DNA from: Rhodococcus sp. B50
Lineage (GTDB): Bacteria; Actinomycetota; Actinomycetes; Mycobacteriales; Mycobacteriaceae
Reading direction: 5' to 3'
DNA length: 64,000 nucleotides
Assembly: GCF_013602415.1 (NCBI RefSeq)
Contig: NZ_WPAG02000002.1
Span: 1,925,480-1,989,479, forward strand
The position numbers were made by a program, and so were the translations under genes. Numbering within the stretch: the first letter of the stretch is position 1; every line of letters starts with the position of its first letter. Below are positions 52,968 to 62,473 of this stretch, in pieces. The notes under the pieces are model-generated. The model ran no database searches and was not told the DNA's origin. It saw only the letters and a list, made by a program, of their open reading frames with translations.

Positions 52968-55174
52968 CCGTGCCGCCCCAGACGCCGGGCGCCGATGTGC
53001 CGCGCCGGCGCCACAGCCCGCGACCGGAGGACCTCGCGTTGCTCGCCGCCGGTGAGCACCATGATCCGCACGCGGTGCTCGGGGCCCACCCGCACCCGGA
53101 GGGGACGGTCATCCGGACGCTGCGGCCCGGGGCCGAGAAGGTCGCTGCCCGCATCAGCGGCCGCGACCATCCGCTCGAACCCGTGGGCGAGGACGTCTTC
53201 AGCGCCCTGATCCCGGTCTTCGATCTCGCCGACTACCGACTGGTGGTGACCTACCCGTTCGATCACGTCGAGGTCGTCGCGGACGGCTACCGCTTCATGC
53301 CGACGTTGGGCGAACTCGACCGGCACCTGCTGAGCGAGGGCCGGCACGAACGTCTGTGGGAGGTGCTCGGAGCACATCCGCAGACCTACGAGACCCCGGA
53401 CGGCCCGGTGACGGGCACGTCGTTCGCGGTCTGGGCTCCGGGGGCACGCGGGGTCACCGTCGTCGGCGACTTCGACGGCTGGGGTGGGCGCACCGCCCCC
53501 ATGCGGGTGCTCGGCTCGAGCGGTGTCTGGGAGGTCTTCCTGCCCGGCATCGAACCGGGTGCGCTCTACAAGTACCGGGTGCACGGCCGCGACGGGTCGG
53601 TCCGCGACAAGGCCGACCCGATGGCGTTCTCCGCGGAGGTACCACCGGCGACCGCGTCGAAGGTCACCGAGAGTCGCTACACCTGGAACGACGACGAGTG
53701 GATCGCGACCCGCGAGAAGTCACAGCCCTGGCAGGAACCGATGGCGGTGTACGAGGTGCACCTCGGTTCGTGGCGTCCCGGCCTGAACTACGCCGAACTC
53801 GCCGACCAGCTGGCCGAGTACATTCTCGAAACCGGTTTCACGCACGTCGAGTTGCTGCCGGTCGCCGAGCATCCCTTCGGCGGGTCGTGGGGTTACCAGG
53901 TCACCTCCTACTACGCCCCCACCTCCCGGTTCGGCAGCCCCGACGAGTTCCGCGCATTCGTCGATCGTCTCCACGCCGCCGGGATCGGCGTGATCATGGA
54001 CTGGGTGCCCGCCCACTTCCCCAAGGACGAGTGGGCCCTCGCGCGGTTCGACGGCAGCCCCCAATACGAACATCCCGATCCGCGCCGCGGTGAGCAGCTG
54101 GACTGGGGTACCTACGTCTTCGACTACGGCCGGCCGGAGGTTCGCAACTTCCTCGTCGCCAACGCCCTGTACTGGATCGAAGAGTTCCACATCGACGGTC
54201 TGCGTGTCGATGCCGTCGCTTCGATGTTGTACCTCGACTACTCGCGTCCCGAGGGCGGATGGACACCGAACATCTACGGCGGACGCGAGAACCTCGAGGC
54301 CGTGGCCTTCCTGCAGGAACTCAACGCCACCGTCCACAAGCACTACCCGGGGATCGTCACCGTCGCGGAGGAATCGACGTCCTGGCCGGGCGTGACCCGC
54401 CCGACGAACGTGGGCGGCCTCGGCTTCAGCATGAAGTGGAACATGGGCTGGATGCACGACACCCTCGGGTATCTCGGCCGCGACCCGGTACACCGTACCT
54501 ATCACCACCACGAGATCACGTTCTCGCTCGTGTACGCGTGGAGTGAGAACTTCGTGCTGCCCATCAGCCACGACGAGGTCGTCCACGGCAAGGGCACGCT
54601 GTGGACGCGCCTGCCGGGCGACGACGCGACGCGCGCCGCCGGCCTGCGGTCGATGCTCGCCTACATGTGGGCACATCCCGGCAAGCAGTTGCTGTTCATG
54701 GGCCAGGAGTTCGGACAGGTCGCCGAGTGGTCGGAGGAACGCGGGCTCGACTGGTGGCAGCTCGACGAGCCGCTCCACGCCGGCATCCACCGTCTGGTGT
54801 GCGACCTCAACGGTATCTACCGCTCGCATCCGGCGCTCTACACGCTCGACACCACACCCGGCGGGTATTCGTGGATCGACGCGAACGACGCGCACAACAA
54901 CGTCCTGTCGTTCCTGCGCTACGGCAGCGACGGCTCGGTGATCGCGTGCCTGCACAACTTCTCGGGCACGACCTACGCCGACTATCGTGTCGGATTGCCC
55001 GAACCGGGCACGTGGGAGGAAGTCCTCAACACGGACGCCACCGACTATCAGGGCAACGGAGCGGGTAACTTCGGTGCCGTGGAAGCGGGCGAGCACTCGT
55101 GGCACGGACGCCCCGCATCGGCTCGGGTGACCTTGCCTGCGCACGGCGCGATCTGGTTGTCGCTGCGGAGGTGA
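52964..55174 (+). CDS. glgB: 1,4-alpha-glucan branching enzyme
   Basis: The 736-residue GH13 enzyme adds alpha-1,6 branches to the polymer made by GlgE. Two CBM48 modules fill the first 230 residues ([34 protein letters not shown]), then the barrel with nucleophile Asp416 ([12 protein letters not shown]) and acid/base Glu469 ([11 protein letters not shown]), and [20 protein letters not shown]. The two-module N terminus is usual for actinobacterial GlgB. GTG 52964 has AGGAGG five bases upstream and overlaps the glgE stop codon, so the genes are coupled. Equivalent to Rv1326c. Confidence 0.96.
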   Translation: MTVPPQTPGADVPRRRHSPRPEDLALLAAGEHHDPHAVLGAHPHPEGTVIRTLRPGAEKVAARISGRDHPLEPVGEDVFSALIPVFDLADYRLVVTYPFDHVEVVADGYRFMPTLGELDRHLLSEGRHERLWEVLGAHPQTYETPDGPVTGTSFAVWAPGARGVTVVGDFDGWGGRTAPMRVLGSSGVWEVFLPGIEPGALYKYRVHGRDGSVRDKADPMAFSAEVPPATASKVTESRYTWNDDEWIATREKSQPWQEPMAVYEVHLGSWRPGLNYAELADQLAEYILETGFTHVELLPVAEHPFGGSWGYQVTSYYAPTSRFGSPDEFRAFVDRLHAAGIGVIMDWVPAHFPKDEWALARFDGSPQYEHPDPRRGEQLDWGTYVFDYGRPEVRNFLVANALYWIEEFHIDGLRVDAVASMLYLDYSRPEGGWTPNIYGGRENLEAVAFLQELNATVHKHYPGIVTVAEESTSWPGVTRPTNVGGLGFSMKWNMGWMHDTLGYLGRDPVHRTYHHHEITFSLVYAWSENFVLPISHDEVVHGKGTLWTRLPGDDATRAAGLRSMLAYMWAHPGKQLLFMGQEFGQVAEWSEERGLDWWQLDEPLHAGIHRLVCDLNGIYRSHPALYTLDTTPGGYSWIDANDAHNNVLSFLRYGSDGSVIACLHNFSGTTYADYRVGLPEPGTWEEVLNTDATDYQGNGAGNFGAVEAGEHSWHGRPASARVTLPAHGAIWLSLRR

Positions 55175-55202
55175 CGCTGCCCGACGACAGGAGCACAACG
55201 AC

Positions 55203-56651
55203 ATGCGACGGACGCACCGGTTCACGCGACTGGTGGTGCCCGCACTGACCGTCGTCCTGCTGGCGGGATGCGCCCAGCAGATCGAAGGAACAGCGGTGTC
55301 GATCTACGACAACCCCTTTACCGTGGCGGGTCTGCCCGTCACCTCCGGGGCGTCGGGTCCGCGCAGCGGGGTGCCCGATGCGGACGTGGAGATCGAGAAC
55401 ACCGACGGCGGTCCCGTCGACGTCCTCGCCGGCAACGCGATCGCCGACATCGAGGAGTACTGGCGTCAGGAGTTCGCGTCCGTCGCCCGCGGCACCTTCC
55501 GCCCGGTGGAGACGATCGTGTCGTGGGATCCCTCCGAACGGCGGGGTCCGCGGTTCTGCGGCAAACCCACCTACGACTTCGTCAATGCGGCGTACTGCAG
55601 CGGCGGCGACGAGATCGGCTGGGACCGCACCTTCCTCATGCCGCAGCTCATCGACAGCTTCGGTCCGATGGCGGCGGTGACGGTCCTCGCCCACGAGTAC
55701 GGGCATGCCGTTCAGCACACGGCGGGTCTGGTCGCCGAGGACGATCCCGGCATCGTGTTCGAGCAGCAGGCCGATTGTTTCGCCGGTGCGTTCATGCGGC
55801 ACGTCGCGGAGGGCCGCGCGACGCACTTCCAGCTCGATACCTCGGACGGTCTCAACAACGTGCTCGCGTCGATGGTGCTTTTCCGCGACGTCGACCCGAA
55901 CGATCCCGACTCGATCCACGGCTCCGCTTTCGAACGCGTGACGGCCGTGCAGATCGGTTTCACCGACGGGGCTGCCTCGTGTGCGCGTATCGACGCCGCC
56001 GAGGTCGAGTCGCGGCGGGCCGACCTGCCGCAGTACTACGACAGCGCGGACGACGGCGAGCTGCCGGTCACCGGCGAATCGGTCGAGATGATCTTCGAGT
56101 CGTTCCATCAGGTCTTCGACCTCGGTGCGCTGCCGCAACTCGATCTGTCGGGTGCCGACCTCGACTGCGCGGACGCCCAGGCCACCTCACCGGTGTCGTA
56201 CTGCCCCGCGACGAACACCGTCGGCGTCGACATGGAAGCACTCTCGGAACGCGGGACGGCCGCCCCGTCGGGAAGTGGGTTCGATTCCGGTGTCCGCGGC
56301 GACTACAACGCCTACGTGCTCGTCGCGTCGCGCTACGCCCTCGCGGTGCAGAAGGAGGCGGGTCAGTCGCTCACCGAACCACGCACGGCACTGCGGGCCG
56401 CCTGCCTGTCCGGGGTGATCAGCGCGGCGCTGAGCCCGGACAGCACCGTCGCGTCGCATGTCGACCCCAGCCAGGTGCTGGTGTGGCTGTCTCCCGGCGA
56501 CCTCGACGAGGCGGTCTCGGGCCTGCTCACCGATGGTCTCGCGGCGAGCGACGTCAACGGCAACACCGTGCCGAGCGGATTCGCCCGCGTGGACGCCTTC
56601 CGGACCGGGGTTCTCGGCGGCGAAGCGGCCTGCAGCGGGCGCTACCGCTGA
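55203..56651 (+). CDS. Neutral zinc metallopeptidase lipoprotein
   Basis: The 482-residue protein has a lipoprotein signal peptide ending LLAGC (Cys at about residue 23) and the zinc motif HEYGH (about 163-167) with a downstream Glu in FEQQADCFAGAF, as in the putative neutral zinc metallopeptidase family (PF04228). It is anchored outside the membrane. The long C-terminal half contains further cysteines that may pair. Substrate unknown. AGGAG lies nine bases before the ATG. It begins 28 bases after glgB and may be cotranscribed, though no functional link is evident; M. tuberculosis has no such gene at this place. Confidence 0.85.
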   Translation: MRRTHRFTRLVVPALTVVLLAGCAQQIEGTAVSIYDNPFTVAGLPVTSGASGPRSGVPDADVEIENTDGGPVDVLAGNAIADIEEYWRQEFASVARGTFRPVETIVSWDPSERRGPRFCGKPTYDFVNAAYCSGGDEIGWDRTFLMPQLIDSFGPMAAVTVLAHEYGHAVQHTAGLVAEDDPGIVFEQQADCFAGAFMRHVAEGRATHFQLDTSDGLNNVLASMVLFRDVDPNDPDSIHGSAFERVTAVQIGFTDGAASCARIDAAEVESRRADLPQYYDSADDGELPVTGESVEMIFESFHQVFDLGALPQLDLSGADLDCADAQATSPVSYCPATNTVGVDMEALSERGTAAPSGSGFDSGVRGDYNAYVLVASRYALAVQKEAGQSLTEPRTALRAACLSGVISAALSPDSTVASHVDPSQVLVWLSPGDLDEAVSGLLTDGLAASDVNGNTVPSGFARVDAFRTGVLGGEAACSGRYR

Positions 56652-56657
56652 GACGAC

Positions 56658-56690
56658 ACCGGCCGCCCACCCTGGGGGTGAGCGGCCGGT
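56658..56690. terminator. Hairpin between the metallopeptidase and thioredoxin-like genes
   Basis: ACCGGCCGC and GCGGCCGGT pair around an inner CACCC/GGGTG stem, between two converging genes. Confidence 0.7.
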
Positions 56691-56718
56691 ACGACTTGTA
56701 CGACGGGTCGGTGAGGGA

Positions 56719-57657
56719 TCAGTACAGCGCCATCGCGAGCTTGCGCCGCGACGCCACCACGACCGGGTCGGCGGCGTCGAACAACTCGAACAGTTCGAGG
56801 AGCCGGGTGCGTGCCGCGGTGCGTTCGTCCCCGGCGCTGCGACGTACGAACTCGATGAGACGACCGAACGCCGCCTCCGGTTGCTGCGCGAACAGTTCGG
56901 CGTCGGCCGCCGCGAACTGGGCTTCCAGATCGGTCGGCGCGGCGTCGGCCCGCTCGACCGCATCCTCCGGCAGCATGCTCGCGCGGGCCAGGAAACGCAC
57001 CTGGCGCAGAGCGGCCTGAGCCTCGGTGTTGCCCGGCTCGGAATTGAGAACGAGCTGGTAGGCAGCCTCGGCGCCTTCGAAGTCGCCGTTCTCGAGCGCC
57101 TGCTCGGCAGCCTCGAAACGCGGATCGACGGGTTGTTCCTCCGGTTCGGCGCCGGGCGGGCCCGACAGCTTGCCGACGACCGCGTTCTGGATGGCATCGA
57201 GCCACTGACGCAGCGCGGGTTCGGGCTGGACGCCCTGGAAGTCGGCGAGCGGCTGCCCGGCGGCGATCGCGACGACCGTGGGCACCGACTGGACACCGAA
57301 CGCCTGGGCGATGCGCGGGCTCGCGTCGACGTCGACCTTCGCGAGGACCCACGCACCGCCGGCCTCGTTCGCGAGCTTCTCGAGGACGGGTGAGAGCTGT
57401 TTGCACGGCTCACACCAGGTGGCCCACAGGTCGACGATCACAGGCACCTGCATCGAACGCTGCAGCACCTCGGTCTCGAACGTCGCTTCGGTGACGTCCA
57501 CGATCGGGGCAAGGGCACCGGGCGCGGCGCCGTCGCCACCGGCCGGAGGCGGAGGCGGCGCGGTGGCCCTCTCCTTGAGCGGTGAGAGATCCACCGCGCC
57601 GGACATCGCCGCGGCGACGGCGGTAGAACGTGCTGGACGGGAACCGGGTCGAGTCAC
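56719..57657 (-). CDS. Thioredoxin-TPR protein, YbbN/CnoX-like (Rv1324-like)
   Basis: The 312-residue protein has a disordered Ala/Pro-rich start, a thioredoxin domain at about 50-155 with WCEPC (Cys82, Cys85), where Gly of the usual WCGPC is Glu, and a C-terminal helical part with TPR-like repeats (FEAAEQALENGDFEGAEAAYQLVL). E. coli YbbN/CnoX is a holdase chaperone that helps GroEL and is linked to redox stress; the altered active site may reduce oxidoreductase activity. GTG 57657 is favoured because relatives begin MTRP; GTG 57663 is two codons earlier. Located as Rv1324 beside fadA4. Confidence 0.88.
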   Translation of the reverse strand: MTRPGSRPARSTAVAAAMSGAVDLSPLKERATAPPPPPAGGDGAAPGALAPIVDVTEATFETEVLQRSMQVPVIVDLWATWCEPCKQLSPVLEKLANEAGGAWVLAKVDVDASPRIAQAFGVQSVPTVVAIAAGQPLADFQGVQPEPALRQWLDAIQNAVVGKLSGPPGAEPEEQPVDPRFEAAEQALENGDFEGAEAAYQLVLNSEPGNTEAQAALRQVRFLARASMLPEDAVERADAAPTDLEAQFAAADAELFAQQPEAAFGRLIEFVRRSAGDERTAARTRLLELFELFDAADPVVVASRRKLAMALY

Positions 57658-57720
57658 GTACACCAGTTTGTCACGAGTGACCGGAATCGTGCTGTGCGGT
57701 CCGGGGGTGCGCCCGCGAGG

Positions 57721-58080
57721 TCAGGCGGTGGCCGTGGCTTCCTCGCGGGTCGCGGGAGCGGACAGCTCTCCGAGACGCCCGGTGCGCACGGCCCAGCGCT
57801 CGAAGACGATGGTGCCGAAGGGCGGAACGCTCGAGACGAGCGCGAGGAAGGTGGTCTTCAGGTCCCACTTCAGCTGCAGAGCGGTGATCAGGGCGATGGC
57901 GACGAACGGGATGAACCCGGCGACACCGTGCACCATGCCGGGAATGGCGATCGCCTCTTCGTATCCGAGCACCCACTTGAAGAACATCGCGATCAGCAGG
58001 GCGAGCCAGGTCACGGCCTCCCAGATCGCGACGAGGCGGAAACGCTTCGCGGGCGTGGACAGGTCGAAGATGTTCGTCAT
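57721..58080 (-). CDS. DUF3817 integral membrane protein (second copy in window)
   Basis: The 119-residue protein has three membrane helices in the DUF3817 pattern: IWEAVTWLALLIAMFFKWVLG, IPGMVHGVAGFIPFVAIALI, and TTFLALVSSVPPFGTIVFE. Compared with the copy at 31465-31842, the first helix carries Glu-Ala-Val-Thr and the family His-Gly is kept. Function is unknown. ATG 58080 lies seven bases after CACAAT on the minus strand, which may be a -10 element of a leaderless transcript. It sits between the fadA4 and thioredoxin-like genes on the same strand. Confidence 0.85.
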   Translation of the reverse strand: MTNIFDLSTPAKRFRLVAIWEAVTWLALLIAMFFKWVLGYEEAIAIPGMVHGVAGFIPFVAIALITALQLKWDLKTTFLALVSSVPPFGTIVFERWAVRTGRLGELSAPATREEATATA

Positions 58081-58183
58081 GGGGCCCATTGTGCAGGAGC
58101 TTCTACGACGACCCGTAGTGCCGTGAGAGACATCACGGCCCCGACGCGACGCGCCGGGGCCGTGTTCGTGCTCTCGGGATACG

Positions 58184-59374
58184 TCAGGCCTTGGGCACCC
58201 GGACGATGAGGGCGTCGCCCTGGCCACCGCCACCGCACAGGGCGGCAGCACCGATGCCGCCACCGCGGCGCTTCAGCTCGAGCGCGAGGTGCAGCACGAT
58301 GCGCGCGCCCGACATGCCGAGCGGGTGACCGAGCGCGATCGCACCGCCGTTGACGTTCACCTTCGCCGGATCGATACCGAGCTCGCGGGCCGAGACGATG
58401 CCGACGGCGGCGAACGCCTCGTTGATCTCGATCAGGTCGAGATCGGTCGGGTCGACGCCCTCGCGCTCGCAGGCCTTGGCGATCGCGCGCGCCGGCTGTG
58501 ACTGCAGTGTCGAGTCCGGTCCGGCGACGACGCCGTGGCGGCCGATCTCGGCGATCCAGCTCAGCCCGAGTTCGGTGGCCTTGGCCTTGCTCATCACGAC
58601 GACCGCGGCGGCACCGTCGGAGATCTGCGAGGCCGAACCGGCGGTGACGGTGCCGTCCTTCGAGAAGGCCGGACGCAGCGAGCCGAGCGATTCGGCGGTG
58701 GTCTCGGGGCGGATGCCCTCGTCGGCGGCGAAGACGATCGGGTCGCCCTTGCGCTGCTTGATCGACACCGGCACGACCTCGTCGTCGAACAACCCGTTCT
58801 TCCAGGCGCGGGCGGCGTTCTGATGCGAGGCGGCGGCGAAGGCGTCCTGCTCCTCGCGGGAGACGAAGCGGTCGCCGGAATTGGCCGACTCGGTGAGGTT
58901 GCCCATCGCCTGGTCGGTGAAGATGTCGTGCAGGCCGTCGTAGGCCATGTGGTCGCGCAGGGTCACGTCGCCGTACTTGAAGCCGGCGCGGGACTTCTCG
59001 AGCATGTGCGGAGCCTGGCTCATCGACTCCTGGCCGCCGGCGACGACGACGTCGAACTCGCCCGCGCGGATCAGTTGATCGGCCATCGCGATCGCGTTGA
59101 TACCGGACAGACACACCTTGTTGATCGTCAGCGCCGGGACGTCCATCGGGATACCGGCGGCGACCGCCGCCTGACGGGCCGGGATCTGACCGGCACCGGC
59201 GGTGAGCACCTGACCCATGATCACGTATTCGACCTGTTCAGGAGCCACACCGGCGCGCTCGAGCGCACCGGAGATCGCCACGCCACCGAGATCCGAACCG
59301 GAGAAATCCTTGAGCGAACCCTGCAGACGCCCCATGGGCGTACGGGCTCCGGCGACGATGACAGAACTGCTCAC
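58184..59374 (-). CDS. fadA4: Acetyl-CoA acetyltransferase (thiolase)
   Basis: The 396-residue thiolase condenses two acetyl-CoA or splits acetoacetyl-CoA. The acyl-carrying nucleophile is Cys88 (NKVCLSG), [10 protein letters not shown] holds the catalytic His, and [13 protein letters not shown] near the end holds the second Cys (about 380). Length and motifs fit the degradative/biosynthetic acetyl-CoA type, and its place matches Rv1323. GTG 59374 has GGAGG at seven to eight bases. The methylmalonyl-CoA epimerase gene is divergent, 104 bases away, so both belong to short acyl-CoA metabolism. Confidence 0.95.
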   Translation of the reverse strand: MSSSVIVAGARTPMGRLQGSLKDFSGSDLGGVAISGALERAGVAPEQVEYVIMGQVLTAGAGQIPARQAAVAAGIPMDVPALTINKVCLSGINAIAMADQLIRAGEFDVVVAGGQESMSQAPHMLEKSRAGFKYGDVTLRDHMAYDGLHDIFTDQAMGNLTESANSGDRFVSREEQDAFAAASHQNAARAWKNGLFDDEVVPVSIKQRKGDPIVFAADEGIRPETTAESLGSLRPAFSKDGTVTAGSASQISDGAAAVVVMSKAKATELGLSWIAEIGRHGVVAGPDSTLQSQPARAIAKACEREGVDPTDLDLIEINEAFAAVGIVSARELGIDPAKVNVNGGAIALGHPLGMSGARIVLHLALELKRRGGGIGAAALCGGGGQGDALIVRVPKA

Positions 59375-59478
59375 GGGACATTCCTCCGGAAGATCGGCAT
59401 GCGATAGGAAAACACCACCCGGGTATTCACCTGAATCCCGGTAGGAGTGCTCTCAACGGTACCGCTACCGTCTAGAGC

Positions 59479-59964
59479 ATGACCGAGACCTCTCCCACAT
59501 CCTCTCCGGCGGCGTCCGTTCTCGCTTCCGGGCTCGTCACCGCCATCGACCACGTCGGAATCGCAGTTCCCGATCTCGATGCCGCTCTCACCTGGTACGC
59601 CGAGAACCTCGGCCTCGTGTCCACCCACGAGGAAGTCAACGAGGAGCAGGGCGTGCGCGAGGCGATGCTCGCTGTTCCGGGGACCCCCGACGGGGCCACC
59701 ATGATCCAGCTGCTCGCCCCGCTGAACGAGAACTCCACGATCGCGAAGTTCATCGACCGCAACGGCCCGGGCCTGCAGCAGCTCGCCTACCGCGTCTCCG
59801 ACATCGAGGCGGTCTCCACGGCGCTGCGCGAGCGCGGCGTCCGGTTGCTGTACGACGCACCCCGTCGCGGCACCGCCGATTCACGCATCAACTTCCTGCA
59901 CCCGAAGGATGCGGGCGGCGTCCTCGTCGAGCTCGTCGAGCCCGCAGCGCACCCCGCTCACTGA
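59479..59964 (+). CDS. Methylmalonyl-CoA epimerase
   Basis: The 161-residue VOC-fold protein interconverts the R and S forms of methylmalonyl-CoA, linking propionate and odd-chain metabolism to the mutase. AIDHVGIAVPDLDAALTWY provides the first metal His, QLLAPL the Gln, a second His lies in the central part, and GVLVELVEP gives the final Glu. ATG 59479 is seven bases after TACCGT (59466-59471), consistent with a leaderless mRNA. Equivalent in place to Rv1322A next to fadA4. Confidence 0.93.
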   Translation: MTETSPTSSPAASVLASGLVTAIDHVGIAVPDLDAALTWYAENLGLVSTHEEVNEEQGVREAMLAVPGTPDGATMIQLLAPLNENSTIAKFIDRNGPGLQQLAYRVSDIEAVSTALRERGVRLLYDAPRRGTADSRINFLHPKDAGGVLVELVEPAAHPAH

Positions 59965-60047
59965 CGGTCGTTCCGGTGCGCTCCCGAACACGGATGGGGC
60001 GGGAGCGCATCCGGGTCGTACCCGCGTCCAACGGGTAGATTGTCTCC

Positions 60048-61310
60048 ATGGTCTTCGATCGTGATCGCGCACCCAGTCACCTGCCGTTCTCCATCGTGCG
60101 GAAGGGCTTCGACCGCGACGAGGTGACCAACTACTTCGCACGGTTCGAAGCCGAGCTGCGCGTGACCGCCACCGACCGCGACGCCGCCGCCGCGCAGGCC
60201 CGTGATCTGGCCCGTCAGCTCGAGAACGCCCGCAACGAGATCGACGAACTCCGCAAGGACGTCGACCGACTGTCGGTGCCTCCCACCACCGCCGAGGGTA
60301 TGAGCGACCGCATTTCGCGGATGCTGCGTCTCGCCTCCGACGAGGCGTCGGAGCTGCGTGCCCGCGCCGAGGCCGACGCCGCCGAGATGATTTCGCTCGC
60401 GGAGCAGGAGGGCATCCGCCTGCGGGGCGACTACGAGAAGAAGCTCGCCGAACTCGAGGACACCCGTGTCGCGTTCGCGGCCGAGCACGAGCGGACGATG
60501 ATCGCGGCGCGCGCGGAGGGCGAACGGATCGTCGCCGCGGCCCGCGCGGAGGCCGAGCGACTCGCGGCCGAAGCCGAGGCGAAGCGCGAGCAGGTGCAGC
60601 AGGATTTCGAGATCACGATGGCCGAACGCCGCACCAAGCTGCTCGGCGCCCTCGACGAACTCGAACGGACGAGCAAGGCCGAAGCCGAGCGTCGTCTCGA
60701 GGAGGCCACCCAGGAAGCCGAACGGCGACTCACCCAGGCCACCGAACAGTCCGAGCGGAAGGTGTCCAACGCGCGCGACCTCACCGAGGAACTCCGGGTG
60801 CTGCGCGGACGCATCCTCGGCCAGCTCGACGCGGTTCGCGAACAGCTCGACGACGTCCCCACCCTGCTCGCAGCGATCACCCGCGAAGGCGAGCTGCTCG
60901 ACCGGGACATCTCCCTCGACGAACCCCGCACGACCGTGCTCGGCGCCGCGCGCGACACGAAGGTCCCGGACAGCGATGGTTCGACGGAGCCGTCACCCGC
61001 CGAGTCCGACACGGGTGACGCGAAGGCGGGCGGGGCGAAGACGGGCGGGGCGAAGACGGGCGGGGCGAAGACCGACAAGACCACGCCGTTGCCGCAGACC
61101 GACAGGACCGTGCGTATCCCGAACGCCGACGCCCCGCGGTCCGGCGACGACCGGGCCGAACGACCGGGTTCGAACTCGGCCGGCCAGTCGAGCACCGGCG
61201 CCCAAGGCGCCCCGCGTACGCCGAACGCCTCGGCGCCACATCGTTCGCCCACCGTCGGCGCCGGCGTGCAGGGCCGCTCCCCCGCGGTGGCCAGCAAGGT
61301 GCGCAACTGA
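60048..61310 (+). CDS. DivIVA/Scy-like coiled-coil protein
   Basis: The 420-residue protein opens with a DivIVA-type membrane-binding motif (FSIVRKGFDRDEVTNYFARF, about residues 14-33), followed by about 230 residues of heptad-rich coiled coil with Ala, Glu and Arg, then a disordered tail with KTGGA repeats and Ser/Thr/Pro-rich sequence. Such proteins (often named cellulose-binding protein, and relatives of Streptomyces Scy/FilP) organise poles and cell-wall growth. The exact family member is not clear. ATG 60048 is six bases after TAGATT (60036-60041), a leaderless arrangement. Not part of the M. tuberculosis order here. Confidence 0.78.
   Translation: MVFDRDRAPSHLPFSIVRKGFDRDEVTNYFARFEAELRVTATDRDAAAAQARDLARQLENARNEIDELRKDVDRLSVPPTTAEGMSDRISRMLRLASDEASELRARAEADAAEMISLAEQEGIRLRGDYEKKLAELEDTRVAFAAEHERTMIAARAEGERIVAAARAEAERLAAEAEAKREQVQQDFEITMAERRTKLLGALDELERTSKAEAERRLEEATQEAERRLTQATEQSERKVSNARDLTEELRVLRGRILGQLDAVREQLDDVPTLLAAITREGELLDRDISLDEPRTTVLGAARDTKVPDSDGSTEPSPAESDTGDAKAGGAKTGGAKTGGAKTDKTTPLPQTDRTVRIPNADAPRSGDDRAERPGSNSAGQSSTGAQGAPRTPNASAPHRSPTVGAGVQGRSPAVASKVRN
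61020..61073 (+). repeat. 15-bp tandem repeat encoding KTGGA in the coiled-coil protein
   Basis: Units of GCGAAGACGGGCGGG begin at 61020, 61035, 61050 and 61065; the first has one change and the last is partial. The repeat is in frame and is a possible variable-number locus. Confidence 0.85.
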
Positions 61311-61335
61311 CGGTCGTCGATCTCCTTATGGGGGA

Positions 61336-61366
61336 TTGACCTTCGAGTCGGTCGAAGCTCCATGAT
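61336..61366 (+). promoter_or_regulatory. MerR-type promoter and operator with 19-bp spacer
   Basis: TTGACC (61336-61341) and CATGAT (61361-61366) are separated by 19 bases, the over-long spacing typical of MerR-controlled promoters. Between them CTTCGA-GTCGG-TCGAAG (61341-61357) is a perfect inverted repeat. The GTG start of the MerR gene is six bases after the -10, so it would be leaderless and autoregulated. Confidence 0.65.
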
Positions 61367-61372
61367 GGGCTG

Positions 61373-62428
61373 GTGACCGACCCGGAGATGATGTCGATCG
61401 GTGTGTTCGCCGAACTTGTCGGATTGACCGCGAGTGCATTGCGGTTCTACGACGACGCAGGCCTGCTACGCCCCGAGCAGGTCGATCCGTCGACCGGCTA
61501 CCGGTTCTACAGCCGTTCCCAGGTCGACCGCGCCTGTCGTCTGCGCCAATTGCGCGAGATCGGGATGCCGTTGCCCGTCATCGGCGAGTTCTTCGCCGCC
61601 GACGTGAATGAGGCGACGCGACTGGTCGACGAACACATCGCCGGGATGACCACAGAGGCAGACAGGCTCCGACGGGCCGCCGAGACTCTCGGGGCGTCTC
61701 TCCATGCCGAATCATGCCTCGTGGTCTGTACAGTGCCGGGGCCGGTCCTCGCGGGCGCGGTCGATCAAGTCTCGAGCTCCACCGGTCACGACCCGGACAT
61801 CCCCGTGCTGAACGGCGTGCACATGGAAGCCGAATCCGGTTGCGTGCGGTTGACCGCCACCGACCGGTATCGGCTCGCCACGCGGACGCTGGTGCCCACC
61901 GACACGACAGCCCGGTCCTGGACCGGCACGCTCGCCGGCGACGACCTGCGTGTCGTAACGTCCCGAATCCGTCGCAGTCCGGCGGTCACCGTCGAAGCGG
62001 ACGCGCGGTCGGTCACCTTCCGCACGTCCGGCGGCGACGTCCTCCGCTGCCGTCTGCTCACCGAGCCGTTCCCCGACCACCGTCTCCTCATGCAATCGCT
62101 CCCGCCGGTGACGCAACGCGTCACTCTCGGCAAACAGCAGGTCGTCAGGGCTCTCGAGCAGCGGGCCCCGGAGACGGTCGGCCTGCGGACCGCCCCCGAC
62201 CGGCCGGCCCTGGTGTTCCCCGAGGGGTACGAGATGCCGCTCGACGGCACGGCCACCGGACCGGACCTGACGATCTGGTTCGACCTGATCACGCTGTATC
62301 CGGCATGGAGTCACGCGCTCGGCGACGACCTGATGCTCGATCTGCGCGGCACCGATCTGCCCGTCACGGTGCGGTCGGCCGACAACGGTGATCTCACCAC
62401 ACTCGTCATGCCCCGCAGCGCCCCCTGA
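61373..62428 (+). CDS. MerR regulator fused to sliding-clamp-like (DnaN) domains
   Basis: The 351-residue protein starts with a MerR DNA-binding domain (SIGVFAELVGLTASALRFYDDAGLL, about residues 7-75) and a dimerisation helix to about 105. The rest is unlike effector domains of MerR proteins. Residues about 125-165 (IPVLNGVHMEAESGCVRLTATDRYRLATRTL) match the middle domain of actinobacterial DNA polymerase III beta clamp, followed by the clamp-like RLLTEPFPDHRLLMQSLPP and a final LPVTVRSADNGDLTTLVMP that matches the clamp C terminus. Clamp domain I appears to be replaced by the MerR part. A MerR operator precedes the gene. Role unknown; clamp sensing or binding is inferred. Confidence 0.8.
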   Translation: MTDPEMMSIGVFAELVGLTASALRFYDDAGLLRPEQVDPSTGYRFYSRSQVDRACRLRQLREIGMPLPVIGEFFAADVNEATRLVDEHIAGMTTEADRLRRAAETLGASLHAESCLVVCTVPGPVLAGAVDQVSSSTGHDPDIPVLNGVHMEAESGCVRLTATDRYRLATRTLVPTDTTARSWTGTLAGDDLRVVTSRIRRSPAVTVEADARSVTFRTSGGDVLRCRLLTEPFPDHRLLMQSLPPVTQRVTLGKQQVVRALEQRAPETVGLRTAPDRPALVFPEGYEMPLDGTATGPDLTIWFDLITLYPAWSHALGDDLMLDLRGTDLPVTVRSADNGDLTTLVMPRSAP

Positions 62429-62473
62429 ACACGGCACGAACTTGCCGGCCCTGCGAGTGCGAACCGGCTGGGA

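Noticed and set aside
56363..56566. Short minus-strand frame inside the metallopeptidase gene
   Set aside because: Shadow frame with no start signal, inside a lipoprotein gene with a clear zinc motif on the plus strand.
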